Shown one piece after another: positions 1-9,192 of a DNA stretch of 64,000 nt (the first letter of the stretch is position 1; the number at the start of each line of letters is the position of its first letter). The notes under the pieces were generated by a model. The model was not told where the DNA came from, made no database searches, and saw only the letters and a program-made list of their open reading frames with translations. A program made the position numbers and the translations under genes. Source of the DNA: Oligoflexales bacterium (GTDB lineage Bacteria; Bdellovibrionota_B; Oligoflexia; Oligoflexales; RGVZ01); the NCBI GenBank assembly GCA_947494335.1, contig CANLUT010000001.1, forward strand, positions 868,001 through 932,000. The letters run 5' to 3'.

Positions 1-2172
1 TCAGGTCGAGCTCCCGTGCCCCCGCGCAAGATGTTTGGCTTTTGGATGAGTGAGTACGGATACGATCATTGGGACGAAGTGCAAAGTCGTCTCGGCAGCA
101 TGCGCCGAGATGGGTTTCCCATAGACGGCTTTTTCTTGGATCTGCAGTGGTTCGGCAATGTCGCACCCGGCAGTGATCATACGCGCATGGGAACATTGCA
201 GTTTGATGAGCGCAATTTCCCAAATCCGGAAGAAACCATTCAGCGTCTCAAAACAGCCGAAGATATTGGCCTTGTGACAATTGAAGAATCCTATATTGGT
301 CGCGCTCTGCCGGAGCATGACGATCTTGAGTCCAAAGGATTTTTGGCTCACGAATGCGGTCATCCGCGAACAGCATCTTATCTCACTGGAGATGTTACAG
401 GTAACTCCAGCGAATGGTGGGGACGTGGCGGCATGATTGATTGGTCTAACCCAGAGGCTGGCCGCTATTGGCACAACACCAAGCGTCAGGCCTTGGTGCG
501 CATGGGTGTCTTTGCTCATTGGCTCGATTTGGGTGAACCGGAAATGTTTGATCCGTCGTCTTGTTACTTTGGATCGGGAGAGTCGGGGCTGACGAAGCAT
601 CAAGACATTCACAACATTTTTTCTCTGCTTTGGACCAAGAGTCTATGGGACGGGTTCGCAGAAAATAACGTCAGGCATCGTCCGTTCTCAATGTTAAGAA
701 GTGGCAATATCGGTCTTCAGCGTTATGGTGCCGGCATGTGGTCAGGCGATATTGGCGGGAACCTTCCGTCACTGGCTGCTCACATCGCTAGCCACAATCA
801 GGTCAGCTGGTCTGGGATTGACTACTATAGTTCTGACATTGGAGGGTTTCATCGTAACCGTGCTGACGGGAAACCTCTCTCGCACAATGAGACCCAGGAG
901 AACTTTACGCAGTGGTTTGCCAATGCGACGTGGTTTGACATTCCAGTTCGCAGTCATGTCATGAACCTGGACAACAATCGCGACACTGCTCCCAATACCA
1001 TTGGGCACGTAGAATCAAACCGTGTGAACCTTCTGACTCGTTACAGCTTGACCCCTTACTATTATTCGTTGGCGCACAGGGCCGCAAACGATGGATTGCC
1101 GCTTATGGAGCCCATGGCCATGCGGTTTCCTTCAGACATGAATGTGCGCACCATGGGCAGTCAGCGCATGCTGGGACAGCTCATGATGGCAGCGGCTGCA
1201 GAGACTGGCGTTTATCAGCGCGAGGTCTACTTACCTAAGGGTCTTTGGTATGATTTCTTTGATGGAGACCACAAGAAGTCGACGGGACAGAGCTTGAACG
1301 GTTATCCGCTGTATCGCGACGGCCTATTCCGACTGCCAGTGTTTGCTCAGGGCGGAGCGATTATTCCGCGTTATGCAGGGCACATGGGTCGTCATGGTCT
1401 CGGCGGCGGAAAGATTGAAACTGTTGCGAAAACAATGCTTCTTGATGTTTTTGTCAACGACGCGCCGACAGCATCTGAATTTGTGATGACAGAAGACGAT
1501 GGTTACTCTCGTCAAACTGGTAGCGAAGCAACGCGCGTGACTCGTTTTGAACAAAAAACAGAATCTATGCTGACGACGTTGACGATCCAAGGTGCGGTTG
1601 GTCGTTATGACGGGGCCGTTGATGACAGAGCGTGGACTGCCCGCGTTTGGTCTCCGGGTTGGCAGGTGGCACAGGTGAGTGTTGACGGCTCGTCGGTTAA
1701 CAAATGCCAAGACGGATTTACCAATCGATCCACGGCTTGCTTTAAATTACATGGCTCGTCTGCGGTTTTGGTGGAACTTCCCGCGGAAGATATACGTCGC
1801 AACCGTCAGGTGACCGTGCGTTGGGAAATCGGGTCGGCACGCAACGCTACCGTAAATTTTATTTGTGACGAGGGTCGCGACGCTCCGCGTGGTCATGGGA
1901 TGTTTATTTCCGGTGATCATTCGGCATTAGGATCTTGGGATCCTAATAAGGCTATTCCTTTAAAACCAAGTGAGTTTGCGCGCGGAATTTGGACTCGCGT
2001 GATTAATGGTCTTACGCCAGGGCAAACGGTGTCATGGAAGTGCTTACGTAAATTGCCGGGTGGGGGAGATTCCAACCTTGAGTGGCAGCGCGGTCCAAAT
2101 AATCAGTTTGATGTCAATTCAGACGGTGGATTTTCGGGCATGGCACGTGTTCGCTGGCAGGATTTGCAATAA
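1..2172 (+). CDS. GH31 alpha-glucosidase/glucosyltransferase-like enzyme with C-terminal CBM20 starch-binding domain (5' partial)
   Basis: The frame is open to the left edge, so the N-terminus lies outside the window. Residues are counted from the GTG at 16. The TIM-barrel start (PRKMFGFWMSEYGY) is typical of glycoside hydrolase family 31. HWLDLGEPEMF carries the expected nucleophile (D171) and MWSGDIGG the expected acid/base (D245). SSDIGGFHRNR is a further GH31 hallmark. After the barrel and beta domains, roughly residues 600-718 form a CBM20 starch-binding module (GHGMFISGDHSALGSWDP, then EWQRGPNN). The enzyme should act on alpha-glucans such as starch or maltodextrin, by hydrolysis or transglycosylation. 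Family and CBM are clear; exact specificity is not. Any signal peptide would be outside the window. Confidence 0.93.
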   Translation, partial: SGRAPVPPRKMFGFWMSEYGYDHWDEVQSRLGSMRRDGFPIDGFFLDLQWFGNVAPGSDHTRMGTLQFDERNFPNPEETIQRLKTAEDIGLVTIEESYIGRALPEHDDLESKGFLAHECGHPRTASYLTGDVTGNSSEWWGRGGMIDWSNPEAGRYWHNTKRQALVRMGVFAHWLDLGEPEMFDPSSCYFGSGESGLTKHQDIHNIFSLLWTKSLWDGFAENNVRHRPFSMLRSGNIGLQRYGAGMWSGDIGGNLPSLAAHIASHNQVSWSGIDYYSSDIGGFHRNRADGKPLSHNETQENFTQWFANATWFDIPVRSHVMNLDNNRDTAPNTIGHVESNRVNLLTRYSLTPYYYSLAHRAANDGLPLMEPMAMRFPSDMNVRTMGSQRMLGQLMMAAAAETGVYQREVYLPKGLWYDFFDGDHKKSTGQSLNGYPLYRDGLFRLPVFAQGGAIIPRYAGHMGRHGLGGGKIETVAKTMLLDVFVNDAPTASEFVMTEDDGYSRQTGSEATRVTRFEQKTESMLTTLTIQGAVGRYDGAVDDRAWTARVWSPGWQVAQVSVDGSSVNKCQDGFTNRSTACFKLHGSSAVLVELPAEDIRRNRQVTVRWEIGSARNATVNFICDEGRDAPRGHGMFISGDHSALGSWDPNKAIPLKPSEFARGIWTRVINGLTPGQTVSWKCLRKLPGGGDSNLEWQRGPNNQFDVNSDGGFSGMARVRWQDLQ

Positions 2173-2206
2173 GTTTTGGCAAAATCGTAATTCTTGAAGT
2201 GCGAAG

Positions 2207-2227
2207 TGACGCCAATAGGCGTCATTT
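2207..2227 (+). terminator. Weak hairpin after the GH31 gene
   Basis: A 7-bp stem tgacgcc/ggcgtca with an aata loop sits 35 bp after the GH31 stop. It is followed by only three T, so it is a weak candidate intrinsic terminator. Confidence 0.4.
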
Positions 2228-2336
2228 CAGCCAGTCTTTTTGCGTCTGTAGTGTTTGCGGCATCTTCATGCTAGGGTTCCTTGCGGGCCATGGGTGCCCG
2301 TGAGACATTATATATAGACAAGGAAGGAAAACTGTT

Positions 2337-2603
2337 ATGCGTTTACTGACGATCTCATTGTTTGCCTTATTCAGTGTTGCGGCTTATGCCTCTGATCCAG
2401 AGTGCACAAAAGAGCCCAAAGACAAATGGAAAGACAAGACAGCCTTTGAAAAGGATCTGAAAGATCAAGGCTACAAAATCAAGAAGTTTAAAGTCACCAA
2501 GTCCAACTGCTACGAAATCTACGGCCACGACAAGGACGGCAAGAAAGTAGAGATCTACTTCAACCCCGTGACCGGTGAAAAAGTTAAAGAGGACATTGAT
2601 TGA
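2337..2603 (+). CDS. Periplasmic PepSY-domain protein
   Basis: This 88-aa protein has a signal peptide (residues 1-18, cleavage near AYA-SD). The remainder is a single small Lys-rich PepSY-like domain with a pair of cysteines, ending in the beta hairpin KKVEIYFNPVTGEKV typical of the family. A strong Shine-Dalgarno (aaggaagga) precedes the ATG. It overlaps the cytochrome b561 gene by 4 bases (TTGA), so the two are translationally coupled. PepSY proteins are often encoded beside b-type cytochromes and are thought to act at the periplasmic face. The exact role here is inferred from context. Confidence 0.8.
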   Translation: MRLLTISLFALFSVAAYASDPECTKEPKDKWKDKTAFEKDLKDQGYKIKKFKVTKSNCYEIYGHDKDGKKVEIYFNPVTGEKVKEDID

Positions 2604-3136
2604 TACCTGGCAAAGCCCCCATTGTGTGGTCGAAACTGACAAGGTTCCTGCACTGGGGGCTTGTTTTATGTGTTGCTGCGAACTTCATTAATGATGGTGA
2701 TGGTGTCAAAGACATCCACCGCAAGGTAGGCCTTCTCGCCGCCGCATTGGTGGGATCACGACTCGCCTACGGTTTCTTTGGTAAAGATTCAACCTTCAAA
2801 CATCATCTCTTCAAGTACTGGCCTTTGCGGCCAGCGCTGCTTATTCAGTTTCTAAAACAAGAATTGGCTGGATTTAGCACAACGGACTACGAGGGTCATA
2901 ATCCGGCAGCTTGTTGGACCTATGTGGGCATATGGCTTCTCGTGCTTTCGCTAGCACTCACAGGTTTCATGATGGGACTTGACGCCTTTTGGGGTGAGGA
3001 GTGGCTCGAGGATCTGCACGGGGGACTCACCAAGGTCTTGATCGTCTTTTTGATCATCCATGGCGTAGGGCTAATTAAAGATACGTTGAAACATAAACGT
3101 CCAGCATGGAAACGGATGATTACGGGTGGTTACTAG
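2600..3136 (+). CDS. Cytochrome b561-family di-haem membrane protein
   Basis: The 178-aa protein has about four membrane helices and the residues expected for two b haems: H18 in RFLHWGLV, H40 in DIHRKVG, H140 in EDLHGGL and H154 in IIHGVG. The GHNPA motif (H100) between helices two and three is common in this family. The start is TTG, overlapping the PepSY stop. Such proteins pass electrons between the quinone pool and periplasmic redox partners. The partner is not evident, although the PepSY protein and the following barrel are probably co-transcribed with it. Confidence 0.85.
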   Translation: MIPGKAPIVWSKLTRFLHWGLVLCVAANFINDGDGVKDIHRKVGLLAAALVGSRLAYGFFGKDSTFKHHLFKYWPLRPALLIQFLKQELAGFSTTDYEGHNPAACWTYVGIWLLVLSLALTGFMMGLDAFWGEEWLEDLHGGLTKVLIVFLIIHGVGLIKDTLKHKRPAWKRMITGGY

Positions 3137-3163
3137 CAAGCTTTGACAGGGAGTGCATGGAGC

Positions 3164-4285
3164 ATGAAAGATTTCAGGGACTGGAAAATCTTGTGTGGTC
3201 TCATTTTGGTTGGCACGTTGACACTGGAGACGTGCGGTTTTGCGGAGGACGTCGCCCCCACTGACCCGGCAACTGCGGCGAAACCCCTCGAGGGCATTGT
3301 CCCGATACCGGCCTTTTATTATACGCCTGAAACGGCGGTCGCCGCCGGAGGGGTTTTGATCTATTACTGGCGCGATCGGCATGATGATCCCGACACCAAG
3401 CCTTCGCAAATTAAGCCGATCGTCATCGGCACGACCAAAAAACAACTCATCACATCACTATTGATTAGTAAAAGACGAGATAACGGACGTGAGCATTTGT
3501 CCGTCTTTTTGCGCTATCGTCGTTATCCCGACAAGATTTGGGCCTTGGGTCCGCGCTCTGAAGCTACCTCGGAGGAAGATTACAGCTGTAATATCCAGTT
3601 TGCTGAAGCACTGTGGGAACACGCTATTGGCAAAGACTGGATGTTCGGTCCTTTGGCAACTCTAGGTTCCTACAAGGTTACTGAGCGTAATGAGCTGGGA
3701 ATGCTTACTGGATCTGACATTGTCGGTGGCAAAGGTTCTAAAACCTACAGCGCAGGTGTGCAACTGGCTCAAGACACGCGTAACAATCTGTTTTCTCCTG
3801 ATAAGGGAAATCTTTTCGTTCTTCGATCAAGCCGCTTTGAGCACATTGGAGAATCACTTAGTCCCTACAACGAAACATCGATCGACATGAGAACCTACAT
3901 CCCTGTCGTCAAAGATCACGCTTTAGCACTTCGCGTATTTGCGCAGTGGCAAAACGGTGACGTACCGTTTCGGGAACTAGCGAGCCTGGGCGGACCAGAT
4001 CGCATGCGCGGTTACTATGAGGGACGCTTTCGCGATAAGAGTGCAGCCATTGCAGAGGGTGAATACCGATTTCCTCTCGGTAACAATTTTCGCGGAGCGC
4101 TCTTCGGCTCAGCTGGAAATGTAGGGAAGGATTTGGGCGCCATGAACAGGTCGCCAGTGAAACAATCTTATGGGGGCGGCGTGCGTTATGTGGTGGATCC
4201 AGCCGAAAAAATAGCTATCCGCGTGGACTACGGCAAAACCTCGGAGTCAGAGGGTTTCTATATTCAGTTGAATGAGGCTTTTTAA
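3164..4285 (+). CDS. BamA/TamA-family outer-membrane beta-barrel protein (no POTRA domains)
   Basis: I chose the ATG at 3164 because it is directly followed by a signal peptide (about residues 1-30). An in-frame TTG at 3143 is possible. The mature protein is almost entirely beta strand and carries the bacterial surface antigen signature near the C-terminus: GGPDRMRGYYEGRF, then AIAEGEYRFPL. It ends in Phe, as outer-membrane barrels do. At about 370 aa it is far shorter than BamA and has no visible POTRA repeats, so it resembles the small Omp85-like proteins of unknown cargo. It lies 27 bp after the cytochrome gene and is probably in the same operon. Confidence 0.8.
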   Translation: MKDFRDWKILCGLILVGTLTLETCGFAEDVAPTDPATAAKPLEGIVPIPAFYYTPETAVAAGGVLIYYWRDRHDDPDTKPSQIKPIVIGTTKKQLITSLLISKRRDNGREHLSVFLRYRRYPDKIWALGPRSEATSEEDYSCNIQFAEALWEHAIGKDWMFGPLATLGSYKVTERNELGMLTGSDIVGGKGSKTYSAGVQLAQDTRNNLFSPDKGNLFVLRSSRFEHIGESLSPYNETSIDMRTYIPVVKDHALALRVFAQWQNGDVPFRELASLGGPDRMRGYYEGRFRDKSAAIAEGEYRFPLGNNFRGALFGSAGNVGKDLGAMNRSPVKQSYGGGVRYVVDPAEKIAIRVDYGKTSESEGFYIQLNEAF

Positions 4286-4350
4286 GCTTTTCTAAAATAA
4301 CCAATAAAATCAGACTCTTGAACGGGGGTTAAAAACCTGTATTTTATTTC

Positions 4351-4382
4351 ATTTTATTAAAATCTTGATTTTTTAATAAAAT
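4351..4382. repeat. AT-rich inverted repeat in the leader upstream of the 4474 lipoprotein
   Basis: attttatta (4351-4359) pairs with taataaaat (4374-4382). A second small hairpin with a GAAA loop, acggg/cccgt, follows at 4401-4414. Both lie between the barrel gene and the next lipoprotein. They could be a terminator or leader structure; function is unknown. Confidence 0.35.
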
Positions 4383-4473
4383 AGGCTTATCTAGATTATA
4401 ACGGGGAAACCCGTACACGGGATCCTCAGTTGATGTTGATGCTGAAACTTGTTGCTTTGAAAAGGACCTTGCT

Positions 4474-5055
4474 ATGAAACCCGTTAAACCCATTGTGCCT
4501 TTGGCGCTCTACTTCGTCATGCTTTTTACAGGTTGTGGCGGTGGAGCTGAGTTCAAGGGGGACTCTCCCCAAAAATCTGCGGAAGCACCTCCCACACCTC
4601 CGCCCGTGGTTCAACCCACGGATAAAGAAATCCGCTTTGGTGTCGACCGCGTTTTCCGAATTGGCGATGACAATTATCCAAACTCATCTTGCAAAGAGCA
4701 GGTTGCGTCTTACCAGCTATCTGGTACCCGCTACTTCTTTGAATTTGAAGTGACCGAGCCGCAGACGTTGATAGATATTAGTATCAACCGTGTTTGCGGG
4801 GTCGACTACATGCTAACGAACACCACCCGTTTGATGAAAAACAACATGATTTACCAGGTTCTACCTTTGGTCAAAGGAAGTGACAAAATCCAGTATCAGG
4901 CTTTGACACTTGATCCAGGTAAATACGCGGTGATTGTTGAGTCGATGGTAAACTACACCCAAGTCCGCAAAGGTGACTTTGATGACTTTGTGGTGGGTGA
5001 CATTGCCGTTAAAGCTAACAAGAAGATTGCTGGCGGTAACGTTCGTACGGAATAA
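4474..5055 (+). CDS. Lipoprotein of unknown function
   Basis: This 193-aa protein starts with a type II signal peptide ending in the lipobox LFTGC, followed by Gly/Pro-rich linker sequence (residues 22-50, with consecutive prolines). The remainder looks like one beta-sandwich domain containing two cysteines. Its phrasing (RYFFEFEVTEPQTLIDISI, LDPGKYAVIVES) resembles pre-peptidase C-terminal or other beta-sandwich domains, but I do not recognise a specific family. The Shine-Dalgarno is aaggacc. It appears monocistronic and ends at a strong terminator. The mature protein should be anchored in the envelope. Confidence 0.75.
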   Translation: MKPVKPIVPLALYFVMLFTGCGGGAEFKGDSPQKSAEAPPTPPPVVQPTDKEIRFGVDRVFRIGDDNYPNSSCKEQVASYQLSGTRYFFEFEVTEPQTLIDISINRVCGVDYMLTNTTRLMKNNMIYQVLPLVKGSDKIQYQALTLDPGKYAVIVESMVNYTQVRKGDFDDFVVGDIAVKANKKIAGGNVRTE

Positions 5056-5071
5056 GCTATCCTAGAACACA

Positions 5072-5114
5072 AAACGCTCTGCTCCGAAAACAAGGAGCAG
5101 AGCGTTTGTTTTTC
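5072..5114 (+). terminator. Strong intrinsic terminator
   Basis: A perfect 14-bp stem aaacgctctgctcc/ggagcagagcgttt with an 8-nt A-rich loop is followed by gtttttc. It lies 16 bp after the lipoprotein stop. The A-run on the other side could let it also serve the convergent membrane protein gene. Confidence 0.9.
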
Positions 5115-5213
5115 TGGCCTATCAGAGGCCTTTCCAATACTACTAAACTCTTCGGTGATATCGATTTTTTTTACACGTTGGACATTACGGGGCTGACCTG
5201 TGCACGATATAAT

Positions 5214-6149
5214 CTACTTTTCCATGAACCTGACTTCGGGGGTTTTGATTTTGCTAACCGAACTAAACCAACAGAATACCGCCAGGATTGCTGTGCCGTA
5301 AATCATTGCGAGCAAGCCTAATCCAACATCATATGGTTTAGGTGTTGAAAGCGACACACGAAGAAGCAGCGTAGAAATGATGAATCCAGCGTTTCTAAAG
5401 AAGTGCTCATATTTATCGTAGTAGGCTAATGAAATAATTAAAATAAAAACATCCGTAAAAATCATGAATTCGAAGAACAGAGGGAAAAAGAACAAGTCGG
5501 CGTTTTTCATCACCTCCGGTAATCCTAGAGCAGATGACGGCACTAATCCCAACCACACAGCCACGTTCAAGATTGCAAGACAAGAGAGTATAATTAGTAA
5601 CAGAACTGCAATTGATTTTTTCAGCTCAACAAACCCCTTCAGATCTTTCTTAATAGGGACTTTCGGTGCCGAGCGCTGAAGAAATGTAAAACCCGTAACA
5701 AGGACAAACATCAATACTGCCCCGCACATGTCCAGCAGCACTGCTTTAACCGCTTCTGTCTCTGAGAGCCAGTGATCGAAGCTTTCAAAGCTCCCAATAT
5801 CTTTAAACACTCGGCGGACCACAATGAGAGACACAATCTGGTACTGTTTTGCAACCTCCGCCGTATGGGATTCAGCTAACGAAAATACTAACTGAATCAC
5901 TTCATAAAAAAGAATAATGCTAAAAGGCGTATAAACGGCATGTAATAGGCTCTCATCAAGTCCTGTAAACACGGTCTTTGGAATGTCAGGAAATGTTCTG
6001 ACTATAACGATGAGCATAAGGTGACCAAGGAAGCCCAAGGCCGCTAACGTCAAGACGAACTTTTCGAGAGACGCCTTTTTAGGCGAGTTCATAATAGCGT
6101 CAAAGGTCCCGGCCATAGCCTGGCGCAATTTAATGACCATCTGTCTCAT
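5214..6149 (-). CDS. Multi-pass membrane protein of unknown function
   Basis: The 311-aa protein has about seven hydrophobic segments (near residues 30-52, 70-92, 140-160, 182-205, 220-245, 250-268 and 280-297) and no signal peptide. The start at 6149 is supported by aaaggacag just upstream. I do not recognise a family or catalytic motif. Base composition is AT-rich relative to the flanking housekeeping genes, and the gene is isolated, convergent with the preceding lipoprotein. Together with the next 4 kb this suggests accessory DNA. Confidence 0.65.
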   Translation of the reverse strand: MRQMVIKLRQAMAGTFDAIMNSPKKASLEKFVLTLAALGFLGHLMLIVIVRTFPDIPKTVFTGLDESLLHAVYTPFSIILFYEVIQLVFSLAESHTAEVAKQYQIVSLIVVRRVFKDIGSFESFDHWLSETEAVKAVLLDMCGAVLMFVLVTGFTFLQRSAPKVPIKKDLKGFVELKKSIAVLLLIILSCLAILNVAVWLGLVPSSALGLPEVMKNADLFFFPLFFEFMIFTDVFILIISLAYYDKYEHFFRNAGFIISTLLLRVSLSTPKPYDVGLGLLAMIYGTAILAVFCWFSSVSKIKTPEVRFMEK

Positions 6150-6449
6150 TCTGTCCTTTAACTTTAACGCTATCTGCTGTTGTCCATCTGAGATCTACCT
6201 GATTATAGTAATAATTGTCATATTTATTTTTCAGTAATTTTAATGCACGTCTCGGAATTTTCTATCCAATCGAAGAAAGCGCGGACACAGAACTGGTGGA
6301 TTTCCGATTTCCTATCCTCGAGTTTCCATGCCCGTGGGTGTGAATTTTTGCGCGACAGCTCTAGGCCTGTGCTAGCGTTATTTGGCTTTAAACTGATTTT
6401 TATGCGATTATTGTAGTCAGTAGATAAGATTTTTTTGGAGATTTGGGAC

Positions 6450-8069
6450 ATGCATAAGATACGATCGCTAATAATGCTACCTTTTTTGTGTCTGTCGTTG
6501 TCGACAGGGTGTAGATCGTTTTCTTCAACTAATCATAGTCCCAAAAGTGATGGAGCTAATCAAGCTAAACCAAAATCGAATGAATTTTTAAACACAAATG
6601 AAGATGCGGATCTTAATCTGTATCAAGGTACCGAGACATTTAAGCCAGGCGTCGGAGTTCTATCGCCTGTAGGTTGTACTGCATTCGAGGTTAAAGATCG
6701 ATGCGTAGTGACTTCGGCTCATTGCCATGGCTTTGCCGGTCGAAAATATCATCAAGATCTCGCTCATGGACGTACGTCGATTTCTGCAATTAGAGGTAAA
6801 TTATTAGATGCGTTTGCCCACGAAGTTCAGGTTTCTGAACGTGATCTTCAAGTTATTTGGCTCTCTGATAAGAATGACGACGGTACAACCGCGGGATTTT
6901 TTCCATGGAACCTCGCGCTTCCGCCTAATGTCGGCTCTATAGTCACCATTTATGGCTATGGCCCAGATAATGTTGCAAACGGAGTGAATGTGGGAGCTGG
7001 GATTCTTCGCTTCGGACAAATGAAAATATTGGAATTCTCAAAAAAAGTTATCGATCCCGCCTCAGGACAAAAACCAGGCGAATATTTTTCGCTGACTCCC
7101 GGCAGTCAAACAGGTTCTCCTCCCCCAACTGCAGTTTGCCCAGGGGATAGTGGTAGTCCAAACGTTGGTTCGAATGGCAGTGTTGTTGGAGTGACTTCCA
7201 GGGGGGAAATCGATTGCATTGGGCGAGGCCCCTCCTACTCGACGTCAATGGGAGGAGGTAATCTGGAATGGATCAAAGATCAGATGGCGAATTTTTGTAT
7301 ACCTGTTCGCGATATTCAGGTGAGTGTCACGGGGGCTCCGGGAATAGTTGATCTGTTCAACTCCACTGGAAGTACAAGAATTTTTAGTTGTAGTAATCAG
7401 CCTCTCAGTGGGCAATGTTCACAAAAAGGTTTAAAAGGTTCACTTAGATTGGTAGCCACTCCAGGGCGGGGTGCAAGGTTTGTGATATGGGCGGGTGGAG
7501 CTGCATGTCCTTGCTCCAGAAGTAATGTCGCAACCTGCACGGTTGCCGAGTCATTTTTGAATTACAATGCGTCTGATGCAAGCAACATGGAGCTAGCCTC
7601 GTGTGAAGCACAATTTCAAGCGAATGGCAACTCTGTCGGTCAATATGAGCCTAATCAGAAGGATAGTTCACAATTCGATGAATTCAAAGGTTCAGTCGAT
7701 AACGCGATGTTGGAATTTGGTGTCGATTACGAGAGTAAAATGAGAGCATGGGTCGGTTTCAGCAGCGGGAAGTCGACCTCTCAAACTTTTAAATTCAGTA
7801 AGTTGGTCGTTGGGCGCGCTTATAGACTGATTATTTACCCCTCGGCTTCATCAGATGATAAAACCCAATACCAGGCCACCGCGGTTGCTCCTGGCGCTAA
7901 AATTACTTCTGGCGGTACTTGGACGCCCGCAACCGCTGGTTATTTCATGACAACAAGTCCATGGGTGATAAACTTTACGGCTACGCAGACCACAACGCAG
8001 ATTAAGATCAGCAACAAGGCGACAAGTGGCAATGCTTTTGTTTACATTGACTACGTCGCATATCAGTAG
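6450..8069 (+). CDS. Lipoprotein with trypsin-like (S1-type) serine protease domain and C-terminal beta domain
   Basis: I chose the ATG at 6450 (Shine-Dalgarno ttggag). A type II signal peptide ends at the lipobox LSTGC (Cys21). The chymotrypsin-fold triad is visible: H91 in VVTSAHC, D132 in RDLQVIWL and S234 in CPGDSGSP. Many further cysteines are present. A middle Cys-rich segment is followed by a C-terminal domain of about 130 residues that looks like a beta-sandwich (FKFSKLVVGRAYRLIIYP), perhaps substrate-binding. The product is probably an envelope-anchored endopeptidase. No activating partner is adjacent and the substrate is unknown. Confidence 0.82.
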   Translation: MHKIRSLIMLPFLCLSLSTGCRSFSSTNHSPKSDGANQAKPKSNEFLNTNEDADLNLYQGTETFKPGVGVLSPVGCTAFEVKDRCVVTSAHCHGFAGRKYHQDLAHGRTSISAIRGKLLDAFAHEVQVSERDLQVIWLSDKNDDGTTAGFFPWNLALPPNVGSIVTIYGYGPDNVANGVNVGAGILRFGQMKILEFSKKVIDPASGQKPGEYFSLTPGSQTGSPPPTAVCPGDSGSPNVGSNGSVVGVTSRGEIDCIGRGPSYSTSMGGGNLEWIKDQMANFCIPVRDIQVSVTGAPGIVDLFNSTGSTRIFSCSNQPLSGQCSQKGLKGSLRLVATPGRGARFVIWAGGAACPCSRSNVATCTVAESFLNYNASDASNMELASCEAQFQANGNSVGQYEPNQKDSSQFDEFKGSVDNAMLEFGVDYESKMRAWVGFSSGKSTSQTFKFSKLVVGRAYRLIIYPSASSDDKTQYQATAVAPGAKITSGGTWTPATAGYFMTTSPWVINFTATQTTTQIKISNKATSGNAFVYIDYVAYQ

Positions 8070-8430
8070 ACTATTCAGATAGGTGTATTTCTTTCGGTAT
8101 TAGACTTCAATTTTGACCACTACACACCAGTTAAAAACAGGTCTTGTCTTCTGAAAAATTCGGGACACATAACTGCTTTCTTTTGGTATTGCGGGTTGAT
8201 CAGTCCCCAATCAGTTACGCTATCCAATTTAGTGCTCCTGGGTTGATTACGGATTTATGCCTCTCAAGATATTTTTAAAAAGGATCAAATAACTTGCAGT
8301 GAGATCGGTTAGTTAAAACAGATTTTTTACTTCTAAAAAGAAATGATTTAAGTTTTTTCCAATTACTCCGTTAGATCTAGGCGAGGCGAGGCGAGTACGA
8401 CTCGACCTGGATCTTTAAAAGGGGGCGATT
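8070..8430. other. 361-bp intergenic region, no gene seen
   Basis: This is AT-rich spacer between the protease and the next lipoprotein. It contains one copy of the word gggacacataactg (8162-8175) and a short tandem gaggc repeat near 8380-8395. I see no convincing ORF, tRNA or terminator. Confidence 0.5.
8162..8175 (+). repeat. REP-like word gggacacataactg, copy 1
   Basis: The 14 bases recur exactly in inverted orientation at 9922-9935. They share the ggga-cac-a start with the long perfect palindrome at 27058-27122. The pair flanks the Cys-rich lipoprotein and the broken outer-membrane gene. Confidence 0.5.
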
Positions 8431-9063
8431 GTGATTTCGAAATTGTCAGGAATTTTCGTGCTGTCTCTTGGCTTAGTATCCTGCGCCGTGAAGAATTCAG
8501 AGGATTCGAATAAGAGGCCAGGAAATTCAGATAGCACAGGTGGGTATGAGGCGACCGCTGACTCCAACGCTGCCGAGTCGACTTTAAATCTTGTTCCGGA
8601 AGAACCCGGAACTCCAATCGTTTCTCCCTTCAGCCCTAAGCCTTGGCTCACCATTCAATTCGGCTATCCCACTTCACCTTACAATCCGTTACCCACACCG
8701 CCAAAGGGCTCCGGAGGTATAGTTCGGTATAGGGATTACTTAAATTCACCTGAGCGTCGTCAAAGCGAAAACGTTATCGATGCGCGCCCGCGTCCTTGCG
8801 CTAATCCCAAAGCCTGTCCCGCGAAATGGGTTGACACAAGCTGTCAATTTGCGGCTCCACTTATCAGAAAATATCCAGCGAATTCTCCCGAGCAATGTAA
8901 ATTCGTTGGTCAGTATCAGACGGGGCTTTGTACGTGTGACGCAGAGGGCGTATTAACAACTAACTGTGAAGTCAGTGAGAGAGTTTGTGTAGACCCTTCG
9001 CAAACGGCTTCAGAATGTTTGAATGTACGAGGTCCGGTGCCACCGAAAATTACTGGTCCTTAG
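8431..9063 (+). CDS. Cys-rich lipoprotein of unknown function
   Basis: The start is GTG with a purine-rich aaaagggggc ribosome site. The type II signal peptide ends in the lipobox LVSC. After a low-complexity Ser/Asn/Glu/Pro-rich stretch (residues 20-90), the C-terminal 90 residues hold eight cysteines in a compact arrangement (PRPCANPKACPAKW, then TSCQF, then LCTC), suggesting a disulfide-stabilised extracytoplasmic domain. I do not recognise the family. It is isolated and lies inside the segment bounded by the inverted 14-nt words. Confidence 0.65.
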   Translation: MISKLSGIFVLSLGLVSCAVKNSEDSNKRPGNSDSTGGYEATADSNAAESTLNLVPEEPGTPIVSPFSPKPWLTIQFGYPTSPYNPLPTPPKGSGGIVRYRDYLNSPERRQSENVIDARPRPCANPKACPAKWVDTSCQFAAPLIRKYPANSPEQCKFVGQYQTGLCTCDAEGVLTTNCEVSERVCVDPSQTASECLNVRGPVPPKITGP

Positions 9064-9192
9064 CGGACATCATTCCTTCCAAAGAGTCTGATCAGACGAT
9101 GATTACGCAAAAATCAGCCTTTTCGTGCGATGTTTTTCGAACGCTGCGCTACGTGACAGTTTTTTGGACGTAACGCTTAAGGATCGGTAGCT

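Noticed and set aside
1-612. 203-codon antisense ORF inside the GH31 gene
   Set aside because: It is a shadow of the clear GH31 frame, with no ribosome site or domain.
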